Assembly (NCBI RefSeq): GCF_018403325.1
Contig: NZ_BOSL01000006.1
Span: forward strand, 1-64,000
Reading direction: 5' to 3'
Length of the DNA stretch: 64,000 bases
Source of the DNA: Paenibacillus vini
Lineage (GTDB): Bacteria; Bacillota; Bacilli; Paenibacillales; Paenibacillaceae
Within the stretch, counting starts at the first letter, position 1, and every line of letters starts with the position of its first letter. Under the pieces are notes generated by a model. It was not told the DNA's origin, did no database searches, and worked only from the letters and a program-made list of their open reading frames with translations. Position numbers and translations under genes: made by a program. Positions 42,274 to 49,683 of this stretch are shown here, one piece after another.

Positions 42274-42453
42274 TCACCGGCCCATATTATAAAAACTGTA
42301 AACCAATAAAAAGAACGCAATTACGACCATCACGAGGGCAGCAATGGCATAGCCGCGCCGCAGCTTGGGAGGGATACTGTTCTTGGTCAATATAAGTACG
42401 ACTCCCAATGCAAACGCGCAAATAATGAAAATTAGCAGGTTAGAACTGTCCAT
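42274..42453 (-). CDS. Small two-segment membrane protein
   Basis: A 59-residue protein read from ATG 42453 to TGA 42274-42276, with GGAG seven bases upstream. It has two hydrophobic segments (about 6-22, LLIFIICAFALGVVLIL, and 36-55, AIAALVMVVIAFFLLVYSFY) joined by a short basic loop (TKNSIPPKLRRGY). Positive residues in the loop predict that it faces the cytoplasm. No family is recognised. It lies between the small gene at 42497-42730 and pepF, all leftward, so the three could share a transcript. Confidence 0.65.
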   Translation of the reverse strand: MDSSNLLIFIICAFALGVVLILTKNSIPPKLRRGYAIAALVMVVIAFFLLVYSFYNMGR

Positions 42454-42496
42454 GACTTGGCTCCATCTCTCTTGTGTTTTTGGCGCGGTGCAGGGC

Positions 42497-42730
42497 TTAG
42501 ACCTGCTTGAAGGCGTTCATGATGTCATGCCATTCTTCTTCCTTGCCGGCGAATTCCTCCTTGGGAAAACGGTTCTGCGCCCATTGCATCAATGCCGGAC
42601 GGCTGAGAAAAGTATGGGATTCTTCGCCCCACTGGTCGGAAATTTCGCGTAAAATGATGTATTTTCCCTGTACTTCCACAGTCATCATATTCCACTTGTC
42701 TCTTTTGTATATTTCGTGTTTTTTGATCAT
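42497..42730 (-). CDS. Small conserved-looking protein, unknown function
   Basis: A 77-residue soluble protein starting at ATG 42730, eight bases after GGAG; a codon at 42766 has no ribosome site. It is rich in Trp, Glu and Lys, with YIILREISDQWGEESHTFLSR and AQNRFPKEEF. I do not recognise the family. It has no signal peptide or membrane segment. It lies upstream of the 59-residue membrane protein on the same strand and diverges from the cold-shock gene. Confidence 0.6.
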   Translation of the reverse strand: MIKKHEIYKRDKWNMMTVEVQGKYIILREISDQWGEESHTFLSRPALMQWAQNRFPKEEFAGKEEEWHDIMNAFKQV

Positions 42731-42900
42731 GGCAATGGCTCCGATCTTTGGCGTCTTAATCTGCAAAATCGAGATGTCAGATTGTTCTGCTTAAATGAAA
42801 TATTTTTATGTAAAATGATAACTCACCCCCTTAAGGAAAGCAAATGATTATAGGCACTCCATGAAAGAAATGGCGGGGAAAGTTTGGGGAAAATGACACG

Positions 42901-42929
42901 TTGCATTGTCATGGGTCATAGAGTATAAT
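42901..42929 (+). promoter_or_regulatory. Promoter of the cold-shock gene
   Basis: TTGCAT (42901-42906), a 17-base spacer and TATAAT (42924-42929) lie 46 bases before the start codon. A small CGTCA/TGACG hairpin follows in the leader. The leader is shorter than the long cold-responsive leader of E. coli cspA. Confidence 0.72.
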
Positions 42930-42975
42930 ATGGGTATTCGTCAATGATGACGATTATTTTTAGGAGGTTGTTCAT

Positions 42976-43173
42976 TTGAAAGGTACAGTTAAATGGTTTA
43001 ACGCAGAAAAAGGCTATGGCTTCATCCAAGTTGAAGGCGGCGAAGACGTATTCGTTCATTTCTCCGCGATTCAAGGCGACGGTTTCAAAACTCTAGAAGA
43101 AGGCCAAGCTGTTGAGTTCGAAATCACTGACGGCAACCGTGGTCCTCAAGCTGCTAACGTAATCAAATTATAA
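42976..43173 (+). CDS. Cold-shock protein (CspA/CspB family)
   Basis: A 65-residue single-stranded nucleic acid-binding OB-fold protein. [10 protein letters not shown] is the RNP1 motif and VFVHFSAI is RNP2, with the aromatic patch (W8, F9, F17, F27, H29, F30) intact. It acts as an RNA chaperone in cold shock and growth. The initiator is TTG at 42976, with AGGAGG well placed, so the common ATG is missing. It is a single gene with a strong promoter and terminator. Confidence 0.95.
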   Translation: MKGTVKWFNAEKGYGFIQVEGGEDVFVHFSAIQGDGFKTLEEGQAVEFEITDGNRGPQAANVIKL

Positions 43174-43231
43174 GACCTCTTCCGGGTTACCGGATCACTT
43201 ATAAAGTTTGGTTCCAAGCACGATAATGAAG

Positions 43232-43255
43232 AACACAGCTCTTTTGGGCTGTGTT
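43232..43255 (+). terminator. Terminator of the cold-shock gene
   Basis: AACACAGC (43232-43239) pairs with GCTGTGTT (43248-43255), followed by TTTTTTT. Confidence 0.85.
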
Positions 43256-43319
43256 TTTTTTGCATCTACCGGAAGCGTTGGAATGGCGGGTGAAAAGGTG
43301 TTTGAGATGGGTGCAGATT

Positions 43320-43420
43320 GTTGTGGATGATTGGAAATGGCGCGGTGCCGGGGAACAATTGGAGTGATTTGGGTGATATGAGTGATTGGTGTGTTTGGAG
43401 TGATGTGATTGATTAGGGTG
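43320..43420 (+). repeat. Degenerate GTGATTGG tandem stretch
   Basis: About 100 bp carry many close variants of GTGATTGG and GAGTGATTTGG in one orientation with 9-13-bp phasing (for example GGAGTGATTTGGGTGATATG and GAGTGATTGG). No open frame crosses it. It runs straight into palindrome quartet B, whose arm sequence ATTGGA it partly resembles. Confidence 0.5.
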
Positions 43421-43601
43421 ATTGGAGAATTTCCAATGAGAATTCTCTTAAGTCAGGTCTCTGTTGGGATCATTGGATAAATTCCAATGAAAAGGCGTTA
43501 TTTTCGGCAGAGAAAGGCATTTGCGGGATTTTTATTGGAAATTATCCAACCAGAGCGCGGAGTTCGGCTAAATTAAACTTTTTTATTGGAAAAAATCCAA
43601 A
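43421..43601 (+). repeat. Palindrome quartet element, locus B
   Basis: Four ATTGGA-N5-TCCAAT-type units lie at 43421-43437, 43472-43488, 43533-43549 and 43585-43601. Units 1 and 2 have perfect arms; units 3 and 4 lose the last base of the right arm. Spacings are 51, 61 and 52 bp, symmetric around 43511. Units 1-2 keep TCCAATGA on the right and units 3-4 TTATTGGA on the left, so the pairs mirror each other. The arms match locus A, 28 kb away, but loops differ. It lies in the 608-bp gap between the cold-shock gene and the WYL regulator, well clear of both. Confidence 0.8.
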
Positions 43602-43781
43602 CCGTACATAAAAATTGACTCCGAGCTGCTGCCCGGCGCGTTGGCGGATCTGTTTCGAGCCTCAAAAGGAATCGGAAAATAATTGGAGAAGAGTATTAGG
43701 AATAACCTTCAAAAATTAGTGACAGCCAGTTGTCACCAATGCCATGGTAAGGTGAAATTGATCGGGAGGAACTGAACAGTA

Positions 43782-44732
43782 ATGAAGCGAATGGACCGGA
43801 TGATGGCGATTGTAATGGCGCTTCAACAGCGGGCGGAGACCGCGAAGTCGTTGGCGGACAAGCTGGAGGTATCCAAACGGACGGTGCTGCGCGATATGCA
43901 GGCCCTATCTGAAATGGGGGTACCGCTGTATGCCGTATCCGGTCCGGGAGGGGGCTATCGCCTTATGGACGGTTATCGGCTTGCGCCCCTACAGCTTACC
44001 GCCGACGAGGCGCTGACCCTGCTGCTTGCCTTGGACGGGATGACCAAATACAGCGACGGACCGTTTCAGCAGGCAAGATGGACGGTGACGGACAAAATCC
44101 GGTCCGCTCTGCCGGAGCAAACTTTAGGTGAAATCGCGCCTTGGCTTGCGCATATCGGTCTGGAAGTGCCGAATCGCCCCACAAGGACTCCGCATTTAAA
44201 TGCGCTGATGAAATATGCGGCAGAAGGTGCCTGGTTGCATGTGCTGTACCGTTCGCAAAACTACCGGCGCTATCTTGATTTACGTCCCGCCCGGATCTAT
44301 GCGGCGCACGGCTTTTGGTATTGCGAGGCTTATTCTCACCAGCACGAAGAAACGCGGACCTTCCGGGTAGACCGGATCGAGGAGTTGGCTGCGTTGACCC
44401 CTGAGGAAGCCGCGGGTTTGGAAGGTACGGCGGCACGGCAGGAATCCGTTGGCAACGGTAACGCATCCTCTGGACAGGCGGTTCGAATACTCGCCAAGCT
44501 TACTTATCGGGGAGCGCTTCAGGCGGAGCAGGATCCCGACATCGGGCATTTTGTCAGACAGACGAGTGACGAAGAATGGGAGGTTGGCTTTGATTGCCCG
44601 CCTTCGGAATGGAATTGGGCGATTTCTTTTTTCTTTCGTCTCGGTTTGGATGCGGAGGTGCTTGAACCGCGCTTGCTGCGGGACCTATTAAGGCAACAGG
44701 CAACGGACCTGATGGAAAGATACGAAGCTTAA
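43782..44732 (+). CDS. WYL-domain transcriptional regulator (YafY type)
   Basis: A 316-residue regulator. Residues 1-60 form a winged helix (MDRMMAIVMALQQ...SLADKLEVSKRTVLRDMQALSEMGVPLYAVSGPGGGYRLMDGY). A WYL domain follows (about 140-205; LHVLYRSQNYRRYLDLRPARIYAAHGFWYCEAYSH, then FRVDRIEEL), and a WCX extension closes the protein. WYL domains bind nucleic acids or nucleotides, and these regulators often respond to DNA damage. The start ATG 43782 has GGGAGGAAC upstream. It is followed 12 bases later by the AlkZ-like gene, suggesting one operon. Confidence 0.87.
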   Translation: MKRMDRMMAIVMALQQRAETAKSLADKLEVSKRTVLRDMQALSEMGVPLYAVSGPGGGYRLMDGYRLAPLQLTADEALTLLLALDGMTKYSDGPFQQARWTVTDKIRSALPEQTLGEIAPWLAHIGLEVPNRPTRTPHLNALMKYAAEGAWLHVLYRSQNYRRYLDLRPARIYAAHGFWYCEAYSHQHEETRTFRVDRIEELAALTPEEAAGLEGTAARQESVGNGNASSGQAVRILAKLTYRGALQAEQDPDIGHFVRQTSDEEWEVGFDCPPSEWNWAISFFFRLGLDAEVLEPRLLRDLLRQQATDLMERYEA

Positions 44733-44744
44733 GGAGGAAGCAGG

Positions 44745-45833
44745 TTGGAGAATTGGAAGCAAGGCATTATTTTGGCTGAACGGCTAAAAAGACAGGGGCT
44801 TGCGCACCCGCTCGTCAGTCCGGGGGATGAAGATGCTTACAAGGCTTTGTTCCGCAGGCTGCAACCGGTCGCTCCGGTTCATTTTACCCGTCCGGGAGAC
44901 CCTCCTCGGCTCGTTCATCGTACGGTCTATCCTGATTTTGGGGTATCGTCGGCCATCCGGGAACGGGGGGAACTGGTAAAGGCACGTTTTCAGGGCGGAC
45001 GTATCGCTTACGTGTTGGAGGAGGATTTGAAGCTGTATGCGACGGCGTTCAAGAAAGAAATGACCCGGTCGGGGAATATCCACCAAGAGATTTTGGCGCT
45101 GATTCAAGAATCGGGAGGATTGTCCAAAGACCAGTTAAAAGAGGAGCTTCCTTACCGGGCGGGAGATATCGGCAAAGCGCTGGAGGAACTCCAAAAGGCG
45201 TTTATCCTTTACGAACAGCAAACCGATACTGATTGGGATACGGGTTGGCTGGATTTTGCCGGGGAATGGTTTGAAATTCCGGGAGATCCGGAGAGCCGCC
45301 TTCAAGCGATGGAAGAAGTCGTGCTGCGTTTTACGGAAGCTATGGTGTTTGCAACGGAAGCCCAGATGAAAAGCTGGAGCGGCTGGACGGGGAAGCAGAT
45401 CCGTGCTCTTGTTGAAGGACTTGTGGAGCAGGGACGATTGATTAGAACCGAAGTGGAAGGCTGGGGCACAGGCGTGATCTGTGAGGGAGATCCTATTTTG
45501 ACTGACCGGCTTGCCGCAGGTAGTGATCCTTCGTCTGTTCCGAAAAGAATATGGATGCTGGACAAGTCGGATTTTCTCGTTCGTACCGAATTAGATGAGC
45601 TTAAGAAGCGATACGAGGGCCGCGAAGTACTGCAGTACTTGTTGGTTGACGGAGTGTTTCAGGGTGCGGTAACCGGTCATTGGGGATTCAAAGACTACGA
45701 TATCGAAGACATCATTCTGGATTTGCCGGAAGAAGAGGTCGCGGCGCGTCGTGATGAAGCCATTTCGGCAGTAAGGGAAGTTTATGATTCGAAGCATCAT
45801 GCGATACTGAGATACAATGGGATACCACTTTAA
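44745..45833 (+). CDS. AlkZ-like winged-helix protein
   Basis: A 362-residue soluble protein. Its repeated winged-helix segments (about 105-145, HQEILALIQESGGLSKDQLKEEL, and 205-240), the basic beta segment near the C-terminus (LLVDGVFQGAVTGHWGF) and the length fit the AlkZ/YcaQ (HTH_42) family of DNA glycosylases. That family removes bulky alkylated bases or crosslinks. The catalytic QxQ/QxD motif is not obvious here, so activity is uncertain. The TTG start at 44745 follows AAGGAGG. Pairing with a WYL regulator fits a damage-response unit (inference). Confidence 0.58.
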   Translation: MENWKQGIILAERLKRQGLAHPLVSPGDEDAYKALFRRLQPVAPVHFTRPGDPPRLVHRTVYPDFGVSSAIRERGELVKARFQGGRIAYVLEEDLKLYATAFKKEMTRSGNIHQEILALIQESGGLSKDQLKEELPYRAGDIGKALEELQKAFILYEQQTDTDWDTGWLDFAGEWFEIPGDPESRLQAMEEVVLRFTEAMVFATEAQMKSWSGWTGKQIRALVEGLVEQGRLIRTEVEGWGTGVICEGDPILTDRLAAGSDPSSVPKRIWMLDKSDFLVRTELDELKKRYEGREVLQYLLVDGVFQGAVTGHWGFKDYDIEDIILDLPEEEVAARRDEAISAVREVYDSKHHAILRYNGIPL

Positions 45834-45852
45834 TAGTGAAAGAGGGGTTGAA

Positions 45853-46755
45853 ATGGCGGATAATAAACCACCGGAAGTACTTGAACAAGCCCGCAAATTT
45901 ATATATAGCAGTGCTAGGCTGCTGGATCGGATGCGCTTTGCCTATCATTTCGAGAATGGAAGCAAAGAACAGGTGTTGAATGCGCTACGTCCTTATCAGA
46001 ATGCGGATGGCGGCTTCGGGAATGCGCTTGAGCCGGATATGCGCTGTCCCCAAAGCCAACCGGTCACGACAGAGATGGCTTTAATGGTCATCAAGGAAGT
46101 CGAAGGTTGGGATAGTAACATCATGGATGGAGTGCTTTCCTATCTGAAAGGAATCACGCTGGACAATGGAGGATTTCCCAGAGCCACGACAAAGGTCAAC
46201 GATTATCCCCATGCCCCGTGGTGGACTACGGAGCAAGATGGAATTCCTTCGCTCAACCCTACGGGCAGCATCATCGGAATGCTATTGGGACAGCGAGTAC
46301 GGACCGATTTTTTGAACGAAGACTGGTTCGCAAAAAATATCTCCTTCCTGTGGAATTGTCTCGAGGATTCTGTCCCCGGCGATTATCATGATGCGGCTCA
46401 GTGGATGTCCTTCTTGGGGAATGTGGAGGGGCTAGAAGCAGATGATCGGGGTTGGAAGAATTGGAGGGTGCTCGATGAATGGCTGGCCGGTCCGAACGGG
46501 ATCGAGAAGAACCCCCACGCCGAAGGCTATGTGCACAAGGTGCTGGATTATGCACCGTCTCCCGACTCCTATGCTTCCAAGTTGATTCAGTCAGAGGAAC
46601 TTAACCTGCATCTCGACTGGATGATCGGCAATCAGCTGGAGGACGGCGGATGGGACATCTCGTTTCCGGCCGTCAGTACCGCCGGGCACCAGGAATGGCG
46701 GGGCTGGCTGACCGTGGAAAATTTGAAGACGCTGAAGGCATATGGGAGAATCTAA
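45853..46755 (+). CDS. Prenyltransferase/squalene-cyclase-like alpha-toroid protein
   Basis: A 300-residue protein built of helical repeats of the terpene cyclase/prenyltransferase superfamily: ALRPYQNADGGFGNALEPD, LSYLKGITLDNGGFPRA and WMIGNQLEDGGWDISF are QW-like repeat motifs. It is half the length of squalene-hopene cyclases and lacks their DxDD catalytic motif, so it is probably a binding or non-cyclase member. The start ATG 45853 follows GAGGGG, 19 bases after the AlkZ-like stop. It ends an operon begun by the WYL regulator. Confidence 0.7.
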   Translation: MADNKPPEVLEQARKFIYSSARLLDRMRFAYHFENGSKEQVLNALRPYQNADGGFGNALEPDMRCPQSQPVTTEMALMVIKEVEGWDSNIMDGVLSYLKGITLDNGGFPRATTKVNDYPHAPWWTTEQDGIPSLNPTGSIIGMLLGQRVRTDFLNEDWFAKNISFLWNCLEDSVPGDYHDAAQWMSFLGNVEGLEADDRGWKNWRVLDEWLAGPNGIEKNPHAEGYVHKVLDYAPSPDSYASKLIQSEELNLHLDWMIGNQLEDGGWDISFPAVSTAGHQEWRGWLTVENLKTLKAYGRI

Positions 46756-46762
46756 AAATTAT

Positions 46763-46803
46763 AAGAAGAATCTCTTAAGGCTGTGGCTCAAGGGGTTCTT
46801 CTT
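46763..46803 (+). terminator. Terminator of the WYL operon
   Basis: AAGAAGAATCTCTT pairs with AAGGGGTTCTTCTT with T-G wobbles, followed by TTGAAC, eight bases past the stop. Confidence 0.65.
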
Positions 46804-47019
46804 TTGAACAGAGAATGCGGTTAAGGCTGTTGTTCAAATAGGCATTAGAAGTCATGAATCTAATGGCGAAGGAACGTATTATTCGGACGATTTATTTTTT
46901 GGTGTATGACTAGGGCTAGCTTTATACTCTAGAAGTTTATAAGAGTCTGAATACTGGGGTATATGGGCATGGAGCTAGCCTTCACGCTCTAAATTGTTTT
47001 AATAAACAGGAGTGGGAAA

Positions 47020-47436
47020 ATGTATTATTTAAAAAGATATCTTGCTTTTCAAATTGATGTTGTTTTATCGGGATTTCTTTTTGCTCCCTTATTAGTATTA
47101 CTTACGTTTACAAATCCTGAGTTTTTCTTTATTATGAAAAGTCAAATCTTTATTACCCTTACATATGCAATTATTATTATTTCATATTTTATTATAATGG
47201 ATCTGATCGCCGGTAGATTGATCGGTAAAATTCTGTTTAAGCTAAAAATTGTTTGTTTGAATAACAAAGAATTGCCTAAATATCGAATTCTCTAAAGGGA
47301 TCTCACTCGTATAGTCGATTTGTTATTTCTTGTACCTATGTTTTTAATGCTTTTTAATAAAAATAAACAAAGCCTACCGGATAAGATAATGAAGACAATG
47401 GTGATAGGTGATTTGGAAGTGAGTAGTAGTAAGTAA
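47020..47436 (+). pseudogene. RDD-family membrane protein broken by one in-frame stop
   Basis: The frame starts at ATG 47020 behind AGGAGTGGG and encodes YLKRYLAFQIDVVLSGFLFAP, an RDD-type first segment, then a second one ending IAGRLIGKILFKLKIVCLNNK. A TAA at 47293-47295 stops it at 91 residues. The same frame then continues without a break as RDLTRIVDLLFLVPMFLMLFNKNKQSLPDKI to TAA 47434-47436, and this second stretch is exactly the conserved C-terminal RDD block (arginine then ...D, ...LPDK). A single point mutation, for example TTA to TAA, explains it. The region is AT-rich. Confidence 0.78.
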
Positions 47437-47503
47437 TGGAAGGGATGTATGAGGACAAAGCGCTTAATAAAGATGAATTTCATCTTCGAAAGATAAAATT
47501 GAG

Positions 47504-47536
47504 AAACCTTGATTTGCCTAGTGCAATTCAAGGTTT
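47504..47536 (+). terminator. Terminator-like hairpin after the RDD pseudogene
   Basis: AAACCTTGA (47504-47512) pairs exactly with TCAAGGTTT (47528-47536), followed by TTTCTT. The 407-bp gap 47437-47843 otherwise holds palindrome quartet C. Confidence 0.78.
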
Positions 47537-47596
47537 TTTCTTGGTAATAGTATATTTTAATTGCCTTTCGCGGTACTTCAGGCTTTACATCCCATC

Positions 47597-47779
47597 TAAC
47601 GGACATAGGAGCCGTTACTGCCTGCTTTTTTGAGTATTTTGAAATCTAACGGACACCAGAGACCTTAAATGGTGGATATGAGCTAATTTCACCTACAATT
47701 CAGATGGTTAGAGGCCGCTGTGTCCGTTAGAATCGAAAAACTGCAAAATACGGGGGATTAAGGGCAGTGGTGTCCGTTA
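47597..47779 (+). repeat. Palindrome quartet element, locus C
   Basis: Four 21-bp units of form TAACGGACA-N3-TGTCCGTTA lie at 47597-47617, 47647-47667, 47709-47729 and 47759-47779, with spacings 50, 62 and 50, exactly symmetric about 47688. Units 1 and 2 have perfect left halves (TAACGGACA); units 3 and 4 have perfect right halves (TGTCCGTTA); the other half of each is degenerate. The left pair is therefore the mirror of the right pair. It lies between the RDD pseudogene terminator and the end of the leftward MFS gene. Confidence 0.85.
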
Positions 47780-47843
47780 GAGCCAGGCGAACTAGCGAAC
47801 AGCGATTTAGCGAACTTGCGGAACTAACTCAATCAGCAGCAAC

Positions 47844-49091
47844 TTACTTCCCCACACTCTCTTCCTCAGCCGAAGCGGCGGTAGCCGCTTGTGCCGCAGA
47901 TAGCTGAACCCCTGCCCCAGTAACTGTCTTCACCCGCGGGCCCCGATAGAAATACCGGCTCGCAAAGCCGAGGGAGGCAAACAGCGCGAAGGACATGGCG
48001 ACGATGTAGAAGTTGTGGCGTCCGAACTCTTCGAAGATGACGCCGCCGAAGGTGCCGCTCAGCAGGCCGGAGGCGCTCGACCAGACGATGGTGTAAAGGG
48101 CCATCCCTGTTGCCCGGTAATGGTCCGGAATCAACCGGGTCAACATCCGGATGGATGTGACATAGAATACGCCGAACGATACGCTGTGCAGCAGCTGAAT
48201 CGCAACGATCATGCCTGCCGAATCCGCAATGCCGACCAGCAGGAACCGTGTAGCGAACATCAGACTGGCAAAGACGAGCAGCGGAAGCTCCTTGATTTTT
48301 TCCCCATAAAGGCTCAATAACAGGAAGATCGGAATTTCCGACATCGAGGAGGCGAGCTGTGACCAGCCGATGATGTTCTCGCTGGCTCCCAGATTATTTA
48401 ACGTAACTGTCAGAAAAGCATCGTTCATCCGCACGGCGATGGCCAGGGAGAAGACGCACCCGAAAAACCAGAGCAGCTCTTTTTGCTTCAGGATGCCCCA
48501 GATCCCCGACATGTCCATTTTGGCGACCGGGCTGTCCTGGTCTTTAATGAACAAGGTAATCGCCAGCGCGATGGCCGCGATCCCGATCGCTACCCACATC
48601 GTTTGAGAGGAGCCGATCACGGAGAGGACATAGCCGATGAACAGGGCGAAAAACGCGTAGCCGATAGACCCGAAAATCCGAACGGTAATAAAGTTCTTGT
48701 TATGCCGTTTGGCGGCGTTGATGGCGATGGTGTCGGACAACGGAAATACCGGGTAAAAGAAGAAATAAAATATCGTAATGACGAGCACGATGACGGAAAA
48801 CTTGGTGGATACCGATAACACGGCGCTCATGATGATTTGTCCGATCAGCAAAATGAGCATGATTTTTTTAATCGTCCTGTATTTGTCGCTTGCGACGCTC
48901 CACAGCAAGTTCGCTACAAGGGATATCATGGGACCAAGTGCGTACAAAAGCCCGATTTGGCTGCTGGAGAAGCCCAACTGGGAATAAAAAAGCGGGAAGT
49001 ACGATGAAACAAGGACACTCGTACCGAATATGGTAAAAGTAAAGGCCCGCAGCCATGGAAGCTCAGGCCGGGCCGATGTAGAAGATCTCAT
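47844..49091 (-). CDS. MFS transporter, HcaT/PPP-like family
   Basis: A 415-residue, 12-segment transporter. The first loop (GLLYALGPMISLVANLLWSVASDKYRTIKKIMLIL) has the MFS_1-like motif typical of HcaT/YwbF sugar or aromatic-acid transporters, and DTIAINAAKRHNKNFITVRIFGSIGYAFFAL is the second conserved block. Substrate is unknown. The start ATG 49091 has GGAG 12 bases upstream; a longer frame from 49166 lacks any site. No terminator was seen after its stop, where quartet C lies about 65 bases beyond. Confidence 0.82.
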   Translation of the reverse strand: MRSSTSARPELPWLRAFTFTIFGTSVLVSSYFPLFYSQLGFSSSQIGLLYALGPMISLVANLLWSVASDKYRTIKKIMLILLIGQIIMSAVLSVSTKFSVIVLVITIFYFFFYPVFPLSDTIAINAAKRHNKNFITVRIFGSIGYAFFALFIGYVLSVIGSSQTMWVAIGIAAIALAITLFIKDQDSPVAKMDMSGIWGILKQKELLWFFGCVFSLAIAVRMNDAFLTVTLNNLGASENIIGWSQLASSMSEIPIFLLLSLYGEKIKELPLLVFASLMFATRFLLVGIADSAGMIVAIQLLHSVSFGVFYVTSIRMLTRLIPDHYRATGMALYTIVWSSASGLLSGTFGGVIFEEFGRHNFYIVAMSFALFASLGFASRYFYRGPRVKTVTGAGVQLSAAQAATAASAEEESVGK

Positions 49092-49264
49092 AAATTTCGC
49101 AGACTCCGTTCCGATAATTTTGCAATAATCTCTGACATATGCAAAAGATAGTGATAAGTATAGCATAGTCTATTGAAAAAGGGTTTAGATTCTGCGCCGC
49201 TTCTGTGTATAATGTGAGGCATAGGCAGTTTAAATCGTATTCTAATAAGTTGGAGGCATTGTTC

Positions 49265-49591
49265 ATGAGTCATTCCTGCTTTGTATATGATGAAAGGCTG
49301 GATATTCACGTCCCCTCGCTGGATCGTCCTTTTGAAGACTATCAGCTTAGCGAGCGTCTGGCTATGATAGAAAAATGGGAGGATACCCGCGGCCGGATTC
49401 CCACTAAAGTGAAAAAGCTGGAACGTGAAATTGAAGGCAAGCTGGCGAATTTGAACGAAGAAGAAGATTTTGACCTGAGCTGCGAACTGAACGGAGAAAT
49501 CGCGGAACTTGCCAGCCGGATTAATGATTTGCATATTTGGTACCGTACGAGCCAAGACGAACATTCGATTTCCGTCAAACGGCACTTGTGA
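49265..49591 (+). CDS. Small hydrophilic coiled-coil protein, unknown function
   Basis: A 108-residue acidic protein. Residues 40-85 look helical with heptad pattern (KVKKLEREIEGKLANLNEEEDFDLSCELNGEIAELASRINDLH). The N-terminus HSCFVYDERLDIHVPSLDRPFEDY is well structured. I recognise no family. ATG 49265 follows GGAGG. It diverges from the MFS gene and precedes the terpene synthase by 92 bp, which contain a TATAAT-like -10. Confidence 0.68.
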   Translation: MSHSCFVYDERLDIHVPSLDRPFEDYQLSERLAMIEKWEDTRGRIPTKVKKLEREIEGKLANLNEEEDFDLSCELNGEIAELASRINDLHIWYRTSQDEHSISVKRHL

Positions 49592-49683
49592 TTTTGTTTA
49601 TTTGTACAAAAAGTTGGATCATATTATAATATAGAATGATTTTTTAATAATGCGATTTTTAACAACGTAGCGGAGGCAGGCCA

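Noticed and set aside
45853-46755. Companion cyclase for tetraprenyl-beta-curcumene synthase
   Set aside because: Only 300 residues and no DxDD motif, while the known cyclases have about 630 residues.
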